Assembly (NCBI GenBank): GCA_947044365.1
Contig: OX345648.1
Span: 310,001-374,000, forward strand
Source: Petrosia ficiformis
Lineage: Eukaryota; Porifera; Demospongiae; Haplosclerida; Petrosiidae
Direction of reading: 5' to 3'
Length of the DNA stretch: 64,000 nucleotides
Made by a program: the position numbers and the translations under genes. Shown here in pieces: positions 50,948 through 63,874 of this stretch. The stretch's first letter is position 1. Each line of letters begins with the position of its first letter. The notes beneath the pieces are model-generated. The model saw nothing but the letters and a program-made list of their open reading frames with translations, ran no database searches and was not told the origin of the DNA.

Positions 50948-51082
50948 GAACTTATTGTATATATATATATACAAGTTTATTATGTTAGTATAATATCCCA
51001 TACTATGTCTAAATGTAATAATTTATAAAAGGAAAGAAATTATTTCTTGATGAATTTTATAATTCGCTTAAATAGGAACAAA

Positions 51083-53950
51083 ATGAGCATCATGGGAAAA
51101 GGTAGCAGTGCCTGCATGGTACTGAATTCTTACCATCAGGGTGCTAAATATGATCTTAAAGAAGAGAAAGGACCTCCACATGCTAAGGAGTATGTCTATA
51201 GTGTCACTGTGCTAGGAGTGGAGTATTACGGAACAGGAAAGAATAAGAAAGTGGCTAAACAAGCTGCAGCAGCCAATGCCCTCAGTTCATTGCACAAAAT
51301 TAAGGTATCTTTGGATTCAGGAGCTTACAGTGGAGGAGGTCGGTGTGTGAGTTCTTGTGTGTGAATATAAAGTATAATATTGCATTACACATGTTCATGG
51401 GCGTGGTTAATCACGTGATCTCTATGATTCCTATAGCTCGTATAGTACAGGACTTTGCCACAGACAGCTCTCTTTCAAACTTTGGTTTCATCCCTATGCA
51501 AAAGAAAACATTTCCGCCTTTGGTCTCATCTTTCCCCGCTGGGATAGTCCGTCCTCAACCTCAAACTCCTATCAACACAGTTACAGAAGGGAAAGGACAA
51601 GTTTCTCAAATGATACCATCATTAGCAGGACAACGTCATCAACAACCTTTACCAGGTAATACTATATTATTTAATTATAGGGGTGTGGTTTAATAAAATG
51701 CAAAATTTTAAAGAAAATTAATGTTTAATTTCAAACTTGTGCAGTTTAATTATTTAGTACCGGAAGCCAATGAAATGTATCCGGGAAGAGCTGTTATTGG
51801 GCTTCCTATCTGATTGAACAGCGAGCATTATTACATTATTTTGTATGAACATTATTAATATTATTTATTAGAGAGTGAGGTACCTGAATCTAAAAGACCT
51901 CGTATTGCGGAGCCGTCCTTATCAACCAAGCACCCAGTATCTGAACTTCATGAACGATATTCCGGAGCTTTTTTCTTGTTCAGTCCGAATGTAGGTACAC
52001 GTCAGTCTCCATTGTATCGAGCTACAGTAAAAGTACGTGGATGGGAATTTCAAGGTGAGGGCAGCACGAAAAAGAAGTCTAAAGCTGATGCTTCATCAAA
52101 AGCTCTGGAGTATTTAGATAATTTGAAAACTATCGGAGGACCTCCGTTAACTGATAAAAACCTAACTCAACCTAATCAGATGTTAGCAGACCGTATAGCT
52201 GCTCTAAGTGAGGAGAAGTATTCAGAATTATCAGTCGCTATTCCAAATGCTGATGGACTAAAGAAGGTATTAGCTGCCATTGTGATGATGAGAGGTAGTC
52301 AGGGTACAGGTATGGTGAGTGGTGAAGTTGGTGGCGAGGTTGTTGCCCTTGGTACTGGTACTAAATGTATATCTGGTGAGAATATCAGCAATACTGGATT
52401 AGCTGTTAATGATTGTCATGCTGAGATAATAGCAAGGAGAGCATTTGTACGATTTTTATATAATCAGTTAGATTTGTGTGCTAGGTGAGTATGAACTGTC
52501 TGTCCATCCATCTATCTATGTATAGATAGATATATCTATCTATATTTCCATCTGCTAATCCTTTTATCCATCAATCGTCTACATATATTTATAATTATGC
52601 ATGAGCTAGCTAGGCAATACCTATCCATCTATCTATCTATCTATCCATCTATCTATCTTAGAGGTCAGGAAGGAAATTCAATCTTTGAGAGGAGATCCAG
52701 TGGTCAATATGGACTTCGTCAAGGTACCTCATTCCATATGTACATTAGCACTGCACCTTGTGGAGATGCTCGAACATTCTCACCTTCAGATGAAAAAAAG
52801 ATGGTTAATCATGACACTCACCCATTGAGGTAGGAGGTATATTAATCTATCAGTATCTATTAATTCATAGTTTTTGATAAGTTTTGAAGCATTTGCCAAA
52901 TTGGCTCAACAATGGTTAGTGTGTGTGCCATTGGGAATACATCTTGAGCCAATTAACAAAGAGTTAATGCTGTTAGTGATAATATAATCATAATTAACTG
53001 CGCCACTAGCCCAAAGAGAGAACTGTGCAGTGCCAAATAAGAAGTTCCTTGGGCCAATGGTGTCCCATATAAGCTTATCAAAAACACTATTAATAACTAG
53101 TGACCCCAAAACTAACTGTTCTGCCATTTGTACCAAACATAATTTGGTATCTTAACGCACTCTTTCACGATACCATACTTCAAATGGTGGGATACTGAGC
53201 ATTATACTCCTGTCTATCTATCTATCTATATTTTACAGAGCGTCACGTGGACAAGCTCGTGTTAAGATTGAATCTGGTGAGGGTACTGTATTAGCTACAA
53301 ATACTTACCAAACTTGGGATGGCATACTTGGAGGTGGAGAGCGTCTATTAACTATGTCCTGTAGTGATAAAATTGCACGTTGGAATGTTCTTGGAGTTCA
53401 AGGGTGTCTGTTATCGTTATTTCTAGAACCCATTTATATCAAATCCATAACAGTGGGTGCTTTATATAATCATGAACATTTAACAAGAGCTCTGTATGGC
53501 AGGGTCAATTCAATTTCTAATCTTCCTACTCACTATCTTGTAAACTATCCGTTATTTTTGGGAGTTAGCAACCCCCCTCGTAGGAGTACTGCTAAACCAT
53601 CTAATGCTAGTCTCAATTGGACTTGGGGTGACTGCCAAACAGAGATCATTAATTCTCGAACAGGTAAAACTGATGACTCCATTCCTTCTCGGATTTGTAA
53701 GACCTCAATACTTCGTCTATTTTTGAGTATCTGGGATCGGTTAAGAGGAGAAGGGATTTACCCACACAACAAGAATATCCCCAAAGATTTATCAAGCGAT
53801 AGATTACGAGATTCTTCCACTTACGCTGATATGAAAGATCTGTCTACAGATTATCAGGAAGCTAAAACAATACTTAAAAAACATTATGAAACTCATCTTG
53901 GAGGCTCATGGATTAAAAAACCTCTAGAACAAGATAGATTTAAAGTATGA
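51083..53950 (+). CDS. ADAR: Double-stranded-RNA adenosine deaminase (ADAR, ADARB-like)
   Basis: Five exons: 51083-51338, 51437-51655, 51872-52484, 52662-52829, 53239-53950; 655 residues. Two dsRNA-binding domains ([20 protein letters not shown] to [16 protein letters not shown], about 8-80; [17 protein letters not shown] to [15 protein letters not shown], about 180-245) are followed by the deaminase domain. Zinc ligands and catalytic residues are present: [11 protein letters not shown] (His341, Glu343), TAPCGDAR (Cys396) and [10 protein letters not shown] (Cys460). It should edit A to I in duplex RNA in the nucleus. Two dsRBDs and no Z-DNA-binding domain make it ADAR2-like. Exon 1 uses a weak GTCGGT donor, chosen because it alone keeps the frame; this junction is the least certain. 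Start context AAAATGAGC, five bases after a possible 5' UTR acceptor. Confidence 0.93.
52870..53085. mobile_element. MITE family A, complete copy in ADAR intron
   Basis: A 216-bp element with inverted GTTTTTGATAAG...CTTATCAAAAAC termini, the best-preserved copy in the window, with no coding capacity. It sits in the intron between the two deaminase exons of ADAR. Confidence 0.88.
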
Positions 53951-54135
53951 CACTTTGTCATGTGACTTCCTGTTCAGTATCATGTGATCTTGTTTCATTT
54001 CCTCTTTTATATAAAAACACTCATTTATAAATAATTACTAATATTATACACAATTATGACTTAATTAAGTGTATTTGATGGGAGTGGTCTTCTTATCCTG
54101 GTTCCTATACCAGCTAGTTTGATATTCTCTGATTC

Positions 54136-56551
54136 TCAGAATCCGGATGTCTGGTGATTATGAGAACCTCGTTTGTGTTTCTTTCCTGTGTGAGTTCTAA
54201 TCTTCTTCCTTGAAGGCTTCAAATGTTCTTCAGGACTAGAAATATATATATAAAATATTAATATTCATGATTGTTATTAATGTCTAGAAATTGCTGTTAG
54301 TAGTGGAAGCTGAGCGTTATATCACTTTAGCTCCTCCTAACATCTTAATGCTTTATTGATACTGCTATTAGATTTATGTTTGCAAGCAAATAGTAAAATA
54401 ACTTCATCAATTTTGTTGTGTAACCTCAGTGGGATAACATCATTATAATTATTATTGTATAGGCAGTATCATTGATATTGTTTGATGTGGTTTTGTGTTT
54501 ATAGAAGTGAACACTATCAGTTTAGAGTAGAAAATGGTCACATCAAGAAACTACATGTACCTTCAACCTTTAGCTTGCTTACCTAGGGTGTTTATCTTGC
54601 TGTACGTGTGCCTCTTCTTCCCTCAGTTCCGGTTTCACATCTTCATTCATGGACCAATATGATGGAAGATGATGACTCACATCCACTGGGTAAGGATGAT
54701 TATCTAGGGAGGGAGTGAGTGGACATAGATGTGACTATCAAAAACACTTTCTATCTACCAAGTAGTTTTGTTCGCACTTCTTTTCTGTCCTCTTCTGAAT
54801 GTTGAGGACATTTGATAGTTCTGAGAAAGTGATAGATGGATGAATGTACGAGAGATTGGATGGACGAATGGATGAATGGATCAATGTACGAGAGATTGGA
54901 TGGACGAATGGATGAATAGATCAATGTATGAGAGATTGGATCGATGAATTGATGAATGGATCGATGAATAGATGGATGGATGGATTGATGAATAAATGGA
55001 TGGATAGATGAATAGATGGATGGGTGGATGGATGAATAGATGGATGGATGGATGAATAGATGGATGGATGAATAGATGGATGGATGGATAGATGAATAGA
55101 TGGATGGATGGATGGATGGACGGATGGATAGATGGATGGATGAATAGATGGATGAATAGATGGATGAATAGATGGATGGATGGATGAATAGATGGATGGA
55201 TGGATGGATGGATGGATGAATAGATGGATGGATGAATAGATGGATTGATGGATGCAAGGATGCATGTAGATGAAAAAATGGACCGACGGATATTTTGAGT
55301 GTCCGTAATGAACATATAATGGATGGATAGATACATACCTTGTGCATAGTCGACCAGTTCTCTCAGATATCACTCCACAAATCTGTTGTAAAAGTTGAGT
55401 TTTATATTCTACAATATAAAAGACGAGTGTGACACACCCTCTATTAATAACATTAACACGCTCTTACCAGGAGGTAAAGCACTGAAGGAAGCTGCATTAT
55501 GTTGTTGAAGTGATGGCTATGAATAATTAATTTAATTAAAGATATGAATAATTAATAGTATGAATAATTAATGATTTATGAATGGGTGAGCCTATTATAC
55601 CTTGAGATTATAAAAGCTTTCGGTGGTTGTTGTGGAGACACCATTTCCATTGATAGTATCCGGTACTAAAAAAAAAACAAAAGATGATATTAGTGATCTG
55701 ATTTCATGCAACAGTCTCATTCCCAGACTCCCTAGACATTCAGAATATGGGAACGAGACCAAGTATGACAACCCATTACAATTGTTATTACCTCTTAATG
55801 GTTGTTTATTTATAGCTGCTTTACGAGGGGGAGGGACCGGTGGTAGGGTCTTATCTCTTTTAATCTTTTTAGGTACACGAGGCCCTATACTCCCTCTCTT
55901 CTCTGGATACGTCCACTCATCTTCGTTATCCTCGGAATGTTCTCCTTCACTCTCTACAGGAACTTGTGTCTTTCTGTGAGCTATACGTGAACTACTTCTG
56001 CCCATTCCTAAACATTTCTCTAAATGTGGAGCAAATTTCGAGGCCCCTAAGAAATAAATTCTTTATTATATTCATGTTGCCATGATGCAGTCTCATTTCT
56101 AGACTCACTGAGTCTGGAAACGAGACTAGTTGCCATGGTGATCGTATGACACTTATAATAATTATATAATTATATATACCTAGTGTTCGTTGACACGATG
56201 GACAAATGCACTCTACAGGTTTACGAAATATTTGCGTATTATTACCAAAGACGTCTCGTCCAGGTTCATCTACAATATCTAATTATCAGTGAATATATTA
56301 TCATTACTACACAAATATGGTGTACTATATACTTACCATGTCTTTCAATAGTACTGCAAGAGAAAAAGATAATTACAAATTACGTAATATTACGTAAATA
56401 CGTGTTTACAAGCATACCTTGCGTCCGGATTTAGAAGATCGTAATACTGCAGTTTTATAGCTCTGTGAAGTTCAAAACATACTCCTAATGATTCTTCATC
56501 TATCAACTGAGATATCACACTTTCTAATACATCCACATTCGCCCTCTCCAT
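54136..56551 (-). CDS. ATXN7L3: SAGA deubiquitinase-module subunit ATXN7L3/SGF11 homologue
   Basis: Ten exons: 56418-56551, 56337-56353, 56180-56278, 55792-56046, 55601-55665, 55468-55516, 55339-55408, 54759-54820, 54583-54703, 54136-54235; 323 residues (human 347). [12 protein letters not shown] and [12 protein letters not shown] match the SGF11 N-terminal helix region. [35 protein letters not shown] is the SGF11 zinc finger (SGF11 uses it to contact the nucleosome acidic patch). [14 protein letters not shown]...[15 protein letters not shown] is the SCA7-type zinc domain. It anchors and activates the USP22-type histone H2B deubiquitinase in SAGA. Exon 2 is a 17-nt microexon needed to keep the frame. 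A long (GGAT)n tract splits the SCA7 domain between exons 7 and 8. Confidence 0.92.
54840..55330. repeat. (GGAT)n microsatellite inside ATXN7L3
   Basis: Nearly 500 bp of GGATGGATGAATAGAT-type repeat in the intron between exons 55339-55408 and 54759-54820. Ser/Ile/His-Pro minus-strand frames are repeat artefacts. Confidence 0.95.
55713..55760. mobile_element. Hairpin element family C
   Basis: AGTCTCATTCCCAGACTCCC pairs with ATATGGGAACGAGACC; loop about 12 bp. It lies in an ATXN7L3 intron. Confidence 0.7.
56089..56127. mobile_element. Hairpin element family C
   Basis: A 39-bp near-perfect hairpin: AGTCTCATTTCTAGACTCA, one-base loop region, then GAGTCTGGAAACGAGACT. It lies in the next ATXN7L3 intron, about 330 bp from the previous copy. 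Confidence 0.8.
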
Positions 56552-56650
56552 ACCGAAACCAGATTGTTATTTAACCGGAAATGGGGTAACTCCTATTAAT
56601 TAACAACTAATTAACAATAATTTGATTACAAAAAAATACTGCTATTATTA

Positions 56651-58347
56651 TTAATTTAATCTTTTCTTCTCTATGAACTTGTATACTGAAGAGAAATCTT
56701 TCCCGTCATATCCATGTTCACACATCAGGTTGTATACCTGAAGAGCTAAAGCACCCAATGGAGTAATAGAATTAGTCATTCTTGCGGCACTTTGAGCCAG
56801 ACCAAGATCTTTCCTCATGAGTGATGTCCCGAAACCTCCTTCATAGTTTCGTGATGATGGCACACCCTCAATAACGCCTGGACATGGATTGTATGTGTCA
56901 CTTGACCAACATCGACCACTACTGGTATTAAGAACCTGGCTACATAGTTTGGGATCCAGTCCAAGACTTTAAAAAAAATGAAAGAACTTTATAATTATTA
57001 TCCAATTAAAGGTATTATTTAGGTGAATCTGAGTGAGCCCCAAATCTACAAATGCTCTCTGATGTTTGAATGCTACTTTGATGGATACATGGTTACTATA
57101 TTCTACATCAATTCTTGCTTTCCCAGACTCACCTCACTGATGATATACTTGTTATTTATCACTCACTTTTGAGCTAACTGCAGTACCTCCGATGTGCCAA
57201 TCATTGAAATTCCTAGAAGCATATTATTGCAGATTTTTGCTGCCTGTCCAGTTCCAGTATCACCACAATGGATAATATTTTTACCCATACATTCCAAAAT
57301 AGGTTGAGCTCTATCATACGACTCTTTACCTCCACCCACCATAAATGTTATAGCACCTTTAGCAGCTGCACCAACTCCTGTACAAATATACATAATAGAT
57401 TATTACTACCAGTAGTACTACCATTAGTACTACCAGTAGTACTACCATTAGTACTACCATTAGTACTACCATTAGTACTACCAGTAGTACTACCATTAGT
57501 ACTACCAATAGTACTACCAGTAGTTCTACTATTAGTACTACCATTAGTACTACCATTAGTACTACCAGTAGTACTACTATTAGTACTATTACATACCACC
57601 CCCGGCTATTTAAATGACTAAAGTACGCTGAGTTTCATACCACCAGAAACAGGTGCATCAATATATTTTGATCTCTTTTCTTCTGCTAGTACAGCCATCT
57701 CTTTAGACACTGCAGGATCAATTGTACTGGAGTCAATTAGAAGTGTATCAGGTTGAATAACTGAAAGAATTCCATTATCTCCAGTATAAAGGCTTCGAAC
57801 ATGTTCACTGAAATATTGAATAACCAAAACAACTTGTGAACACAAACCAATCAAATTGAGCAATACAAAAACTACAATAAATTTTTTAAAAACATATTTT
57901 GAATTAAGACTTGACAAAAATGTATGAACATACATAGAAACAGGAATAGATGATGTTTGTTACCTTGCTGGTAGCATAGTACATATGGTTTTAAGTTTCT
58001 CTGCAATTTGGATCGGTCCCTCTGCAACTATCGCTCCTTCCTTACCAGCAATCTCCACTGGTCCAGGTACGATATCATAAACCATCACCTTTCTACCTTT
58101 CTGCAGTAGATTACGTACCATCGGAAGACCCATGTTACCAAGTCCAATGAATCCCAAAACCTAATAGGGAAGAAATATGTAGAAATATGTAGTGTGTTGG
58201 ACTGTCCCATTATAGGGGCTACCCCTTCCTTTCCCAAGGAGAAATCCTTTTAATGGAGTATCAATGTACCTCATCTGATCCAGCATTGGAGTAGGATCTA
58301 GTGATAAATCTTCCTCTTGTAATTAACCCTGAAAATCTAGAAGCCAT
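56651..58347 (-). CDS. HIBADH: 3-hydroxyisobutyrate dehydrogenase, mitochondrial
   Basis: Five exons: 58270-58347, 57964-58160, 57641-57807, 57167-57377, 56651-56966; 322 residues (human 336). The basic leader MASRFSGLITRGRFITRSYS is a mitochondrial presequence. It then has the NAD-binding GFIGLGNMGLPMVRNL, LLIDSSTIDPAVSKEM, the substrate loop DAPVSGG, the catalytic Lys in GTGQAAKICNNML, and GRCWSSDTYNPCPGVIEGVP. The enzyme oxidises 3-hydroxyisobutyrate to methylmalonate semialdehyde in valine breakdown. It lies tandem with ATXN7L3, whose start codon is only 99 bp beyond the HIBADH stop, and head to head with the RRM gene, 69 bp away. Confidence 0.97.
57405..57595. repeat. 12-bp TACTACCATTAG repeat
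   Basis: Tandem TACCATTAGTAC/TACCAGTAGTAC units in the HIBADH intron between exons 57641-57807 and 57167-57377. The unit length is a multiple of three, so all frames stay open by chance. Confidence 0.92.
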
Positions 58348-58416
58348 TTTTGCATATGATGGGCGGGGCTCGTTTTCAATATTACTTTATTTTTCGTTTA
58401 ATTAAGAAAGAGAAAG
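58348..58416. promoter_or_regulatory. Compact bidirectional promoter HIBADH/RRM gene
   Basis: Sixty-nine bp separate the divergent ATGs. It includes ATGGGCGGGGCTCG, a GC box of the Sp1/KLF type, near 58359-58372. Inferred from position. Confidence 0.65.
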
Positions 58417-60006
<1,590 letters not shown>

Positions 60007-61094
60007 GGTGAGGTGTCTTTACATGTATATATAATATAGTAACAGCATCATAATTATATTACCTTCAAGAATGAATAGTATTTTAAGTGCTGAATGGTAA
60101 GTCACATGATTACTTTTGTAGCAGGCACCGTTGAAGCATTTTCATTTTACATGTTGTCAAAACTTGTCATATAGACTTTAGTGGATCACCTGATAGTCAC
60201 ATGATGTATAGTATCATGTTACAGAATAGATCAGTTCAGATCACCTGATATCACATGATGTGTAGTAGTATGGAAATATATCATGTTATAGGATGACTAG
60301 TTTAGATCAATGAATAAATCACCTGATAATCACATGATGTATATTGAAATATAGGATAGACCAGTGAATAGATCACCTGATGATCACATGACTTATAGTA
60401 TTGAATTAATGAAATATATTATTTTATTTATATTATAGGATAGTTGAGTTTAGGAAGAATGTCGAGTCTACTTGTAGAGACTTCAGAACTCGTAAATGTA
60501 ATAAATGACACCCACTCACACTTTAATTAAATATCATGATAATCATATTCTTTAAAGGAATTTGTTTTAGTTATTAAACTAGTTTTATTTTGTGTGTACA
60601 TACACATGTATTTATGTGGTGCGAGTAGCTGTATACTTAGCTAGCTATAGAAGAAAGGTCAGTAGTTACATGACGAGAGTAGGAGAAAGGTCATCGTAGA
60701 CTACGTAGCTAGCTAGCTCTAGAAGACAGGTCATCGTAGACTTAGTGAGAAGATTTTGACCTCTAGCAGTGATCAATGGCACATACATACATACAGATGT
60801 AGATAGGTAAGACAAATAGAGGATTAGATGTGTTTTGAGGTATGCTGTAAGTTAAATAACTAAATATATAATTTATATATTATTAGCTGATGATAGTTGT
60901 TACTTACATACAGATATGAAGTGTCGTAATTACAGAGAAACGATAGACATCAGGTCAGTTGATATTTTCAGTGCTTTCAAGTAATATATGTTTATTTACC
61001 TAAACTATGAGTGGTCCTGTGATCTATGTATGACAAATATATATATACTTGCTATATCAAAATGACTGCATTATCGACGTGTATATTGGGCCTT

Positions 61095-61445
61095 CGTGAA
61101 ATATTTAGAGTATATATGGTACTACACTTATTGGGGTTCATGTGCCTTCAGGAAATTATTAGAGGATATATGGTATTACACTTATTGGGGTTCATGTGCC
61201 TTCATGAAATTATTAGAGGATATATGGTATTACACTTATTGGGGTTCATGTACCTTCATGAAATTATTAGAGTATATATGGTATTACACTTATTGGGGTT
61301 CATGTACCTTCATGAAATTATTAGAGTATATATGGTATTACACTTATTGGGGTTCATGTACCTTCATGAAATTATTAGAGGATATATGGTATTACACTTA
61401 TTGGGGTTCATGTGCCTTCATGTACCTTCATGTAATAATTAGAGT
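61095..61445. repeat. 54-bp tandem repeat
   Basis: Six units of GAAATTATTAGAGGATATAT, GGTATTACACTTATTGGGGT and TCATGTGCCTTCAT. Because 54 is divisible by three, two plus-strand frames stay open through the array; neither has coding character. Confidence 0.93.
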
Positions 61446-61498
61446 ATATATGGTACTACACTTATCTAGTACACTTGTATTAGGGTTGCTATCATAGT

Positions 61499-61735
61499 AC
61501 TAGTGGTCTGCTGGTTAAAGTGCTGGCCTGCAATCGAAAGGTTGCAGGTTCAAGCCCAACTAGATACAGGCCTTTTTCTTTCGCCTACGAGCTCTACCCT
61601 CAAAAATGAGGTGTTCATTACTGCCTCCTTTGGAAGGGGACGTAAAGCCGTCAGTCCCATTGAGTTTGTTAATTCTAGCTTCCTCCTTGAGCCACATTTG
61701 GTTAAATCACTTGTAGAAAGAGTAGTAGTATATAC
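61499..61735 (+). mobile_element. tRNA-derived SINE
   Basis: Head GTGGTCTGCTGGTTAAAGTG (A box) then CGAAAGGTTGCAGGTTCAAG (B box), a tRNA-like pol III promoter. The body TTTCTTTCGCCTACGAGCTC and TTGGAAGGGGACGTAAAGCC follows, resembling the conserved central domain of metazoan SINEs. Same family as 29530-29693. The A- and B-box arms do not fold into a complete cloverleaf tRNA. Confidence 0.8.
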
Positions 61736-61941
61736 CATATATGTTCTAATTATTTCATGTGCTTTATGACACGCCCCACCATGTATTGTAGTATTATAGT
61801 ACCATATATGTTCTAATTATTCATGTGCCTTATGACTGCCCCACCACTGAGGGTATTATTTTTAATAATCTCTATTAGTTTGTGTATTTATGTTACAAAA
61901 ACCAGTTTAAATAACCAGTAATAATGTCTTCTAGCAGCTGT

Positions 61942-63874
61942 TTATGTCTCTATTACATAATTAGGGTGCACAACAAGATAAGGGTCAGGGTCTTCCTCAA
62001 TCACATCTCTATCTCCTCCCCTCTCTCTCAGATCACCCTCTTCTTTAACCTCTAACAAAACACGATCCTAAATAGAAGTAAATATGTTAATAACATCTAT
62101 CTATCTATCCACTTACATGTTTGACAAGTCTTTCAATAACCATTTCCACTAATAGTTTAGTTTCTATTAATTCTTGCTCATTCTCTATGTCCTCTTCAAC
62201 TTCTCCTAGGTACCAGTTAATCAGTTCACTACGATGTTGACCTTGTTCTCCTGTTGGATGTGTTTGACAAAGGTCAGTACTTGTGTGTACATGTACTATA
62301 TGTGAATTGTACATACATGTACTACAGTGTACATGTGTGTGTACAGACAGACATTTATCTCACCATCTTCCAATGTTTCCTCAAGTCTTCGTAGATGTAA
62401 TATCAGTAGATTAGAAATAGTACGATACTGCTCATATGTTACCCGTATCTTTTTTCCAACAGGTTTAACCAGTTTTCCTAAGTCTCCATTGGGAGGATGT
62501 TCCTCTTCCCCAGTGTCACCATTAGTCACATGACCATTAGTCACAGGATCATTACCACCAACTTCGTCATCTGGAGGTAGCTGTTGAGGCTCATCAGCTT
62601 CAAAATTGATCTCTGGTGTCTCTACCCTGATGATAGATTTATTCAAAAGACGGAATGCCTCTTGGACATGTTTAGGAAGAACTACTTCAGAGCAGTGGAT
62701 GCGTGCCATTGATTCAGATAGTCGTACCATACTTTCCAACTGACGTACTGTGATACGCCATGCTGATCTTGTTCCACCTGACGTATCTCGCATGCGTAGT
62801 TTCTTGTATTGGTTAACCATGAACTCTGCACTTTCTGGAGTAATCTGAAACATGTTACTATATTTAGCAACAACACATTAATATTGTATAATCTACTATG
62901 GTTATTATCTATAGTAGTGAAATAATTAGCAGAACTATGATATTGGTAACTATATTCAGTAGCAACACAATGCTATATACTCAATAGTAGCAAATAATTT
63001 ACAGTGTGACCTACAAGATTGTCACTACATTCAGAAATATTACTATATTTAGTAGCAAAACTCTATATTGCTCCTTAAATAGAACAGTGACATTGTTACT
63101 ATATTTAGCAATCATACAATGACAGTGTTACTATAAATAGAACAGCAATGTTACTATATTTAGCAATACAGCTGAAATTGTTACATAAATAGAACAGCAA
63201 TGTTACTATGTTTAGTAGCAATGATCCTATAAATAGAACAATGACATTGTTACTATAAATAGAACAGCAATGTTGCTATATTTAGTAGCAATGCTTCTAT
63301 AAATACAACAATGACATTGTTACTATATTTAGCAATAATACAGCTGACAGTGTTATTATAAATAGAACAGCAATGTTACTATATTTAGTAGCAATGATCC
63401 TATAAATAGAACAATGACATCGTTACTATAAATAGAACAGCAATGTTGCTATATTTAGTAGCAATGCTCCTATAAATACAACAATGACATTGTTACTATA
63501 TTTAGCAGCAATGCTCCTATAAATACAACAATGACATTGTTACTATAAATAGAACAGCAATGTTGCTATATTTAGTAGCAATGCTCCTATAAATACAACA
63601 ATGACATTGTTACTATATTTAGCAATCATACAGCTGACAGTGTTACTATAAATAGAACAGCAGTGAGAATAATACTATATTTAGTAACTTACAACTGGTT
63701 TAAACTGCCTAGCAAATAGTATATATCGCTGCATTTCATCCTGTGAGTTATTAGTTCATAAAATAAACTCATTTATTACACCACATGACATACCCTAGTG
63801 TATACACGATCAACTGACTCTTCTTTACGACTATGAAGATCTACAATACGACGAGCTATAGCATAATCTGTTAC
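61942..63874 (-). CDS. MCM6: MCM6 replicative helicase subunit, C-terminal part (partial)
   Basis: Five exons are visible in transcript order: 63794-63874, 63693-63740, 62364-62844, 62117-62250, 61942-62067. All are in frame, and the gene continues upstream beyond the window. [69 protein letters not shown] and the C-terminal [13 protein letters not shown] match MCM6 specifically. The part seen is the end of the AAA+ domain (including the arginine-rich sensor region) and the C-terminal winged helix. MCM6 is one of the six subunits of the MCM2-7 ring that unwinds DNA at replication forks. An acidic Asn/Gly/Pro-rich linker (about 40 residues) between the two differs from the vertebrate one. Confidence 0.97.
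62845..63692. repeat. Minisatellite filling an 848-nt MCM6 intron
   Basis: Units of GTTACTATAAATAGAACAGC, AATGTTACTATATTTAGTAG and CAATGCTCCTATAAATACAA occupy the whole intron. The core TACTATAAATAG/CTATATTTAGTA is shared with arrays at 18945 and 25503. Confidence 0.93.

Larger units (their letters stand above)
60007..61941. other. Convergent intergenic region with repeats
   Basis: This 1.9-kb gap holds the 3' UTRs of the RRM gene and MCM6, degenerate TCACCTGATAATCACATGAT units at 60170-60400, GTAGCTAGCTAGCTCTAGAA motifs near 60640-60740, a 54-bp tandem array and a SINE (listed separately). No additional gene is supported. Confidence 0.6.

Noticed and set aside
54751..55373. Minus-strand ORFs up to 198 codons of Ser-Ile-His-Pro
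   Set aside because: (GGAT)n repeat within an ATXN7L3 intron; only 54759-54820 and 55339-55408 are exons.
57268..57621. Val-Leu-Pro and Ser-Thr-Gly repeat ORFs
   Set aside because: 12-bp repeat in a HIBADH intron, open in every frame because the unit is a multiple of three.
61026..61497. Two 133-138-codon ORFs with WYYTYWGSC or MVLHLLGF repeats
   Set aside because: 54-bp tandem repeat in an intergenic region; both frames open simultaneously, no splice or homology support.
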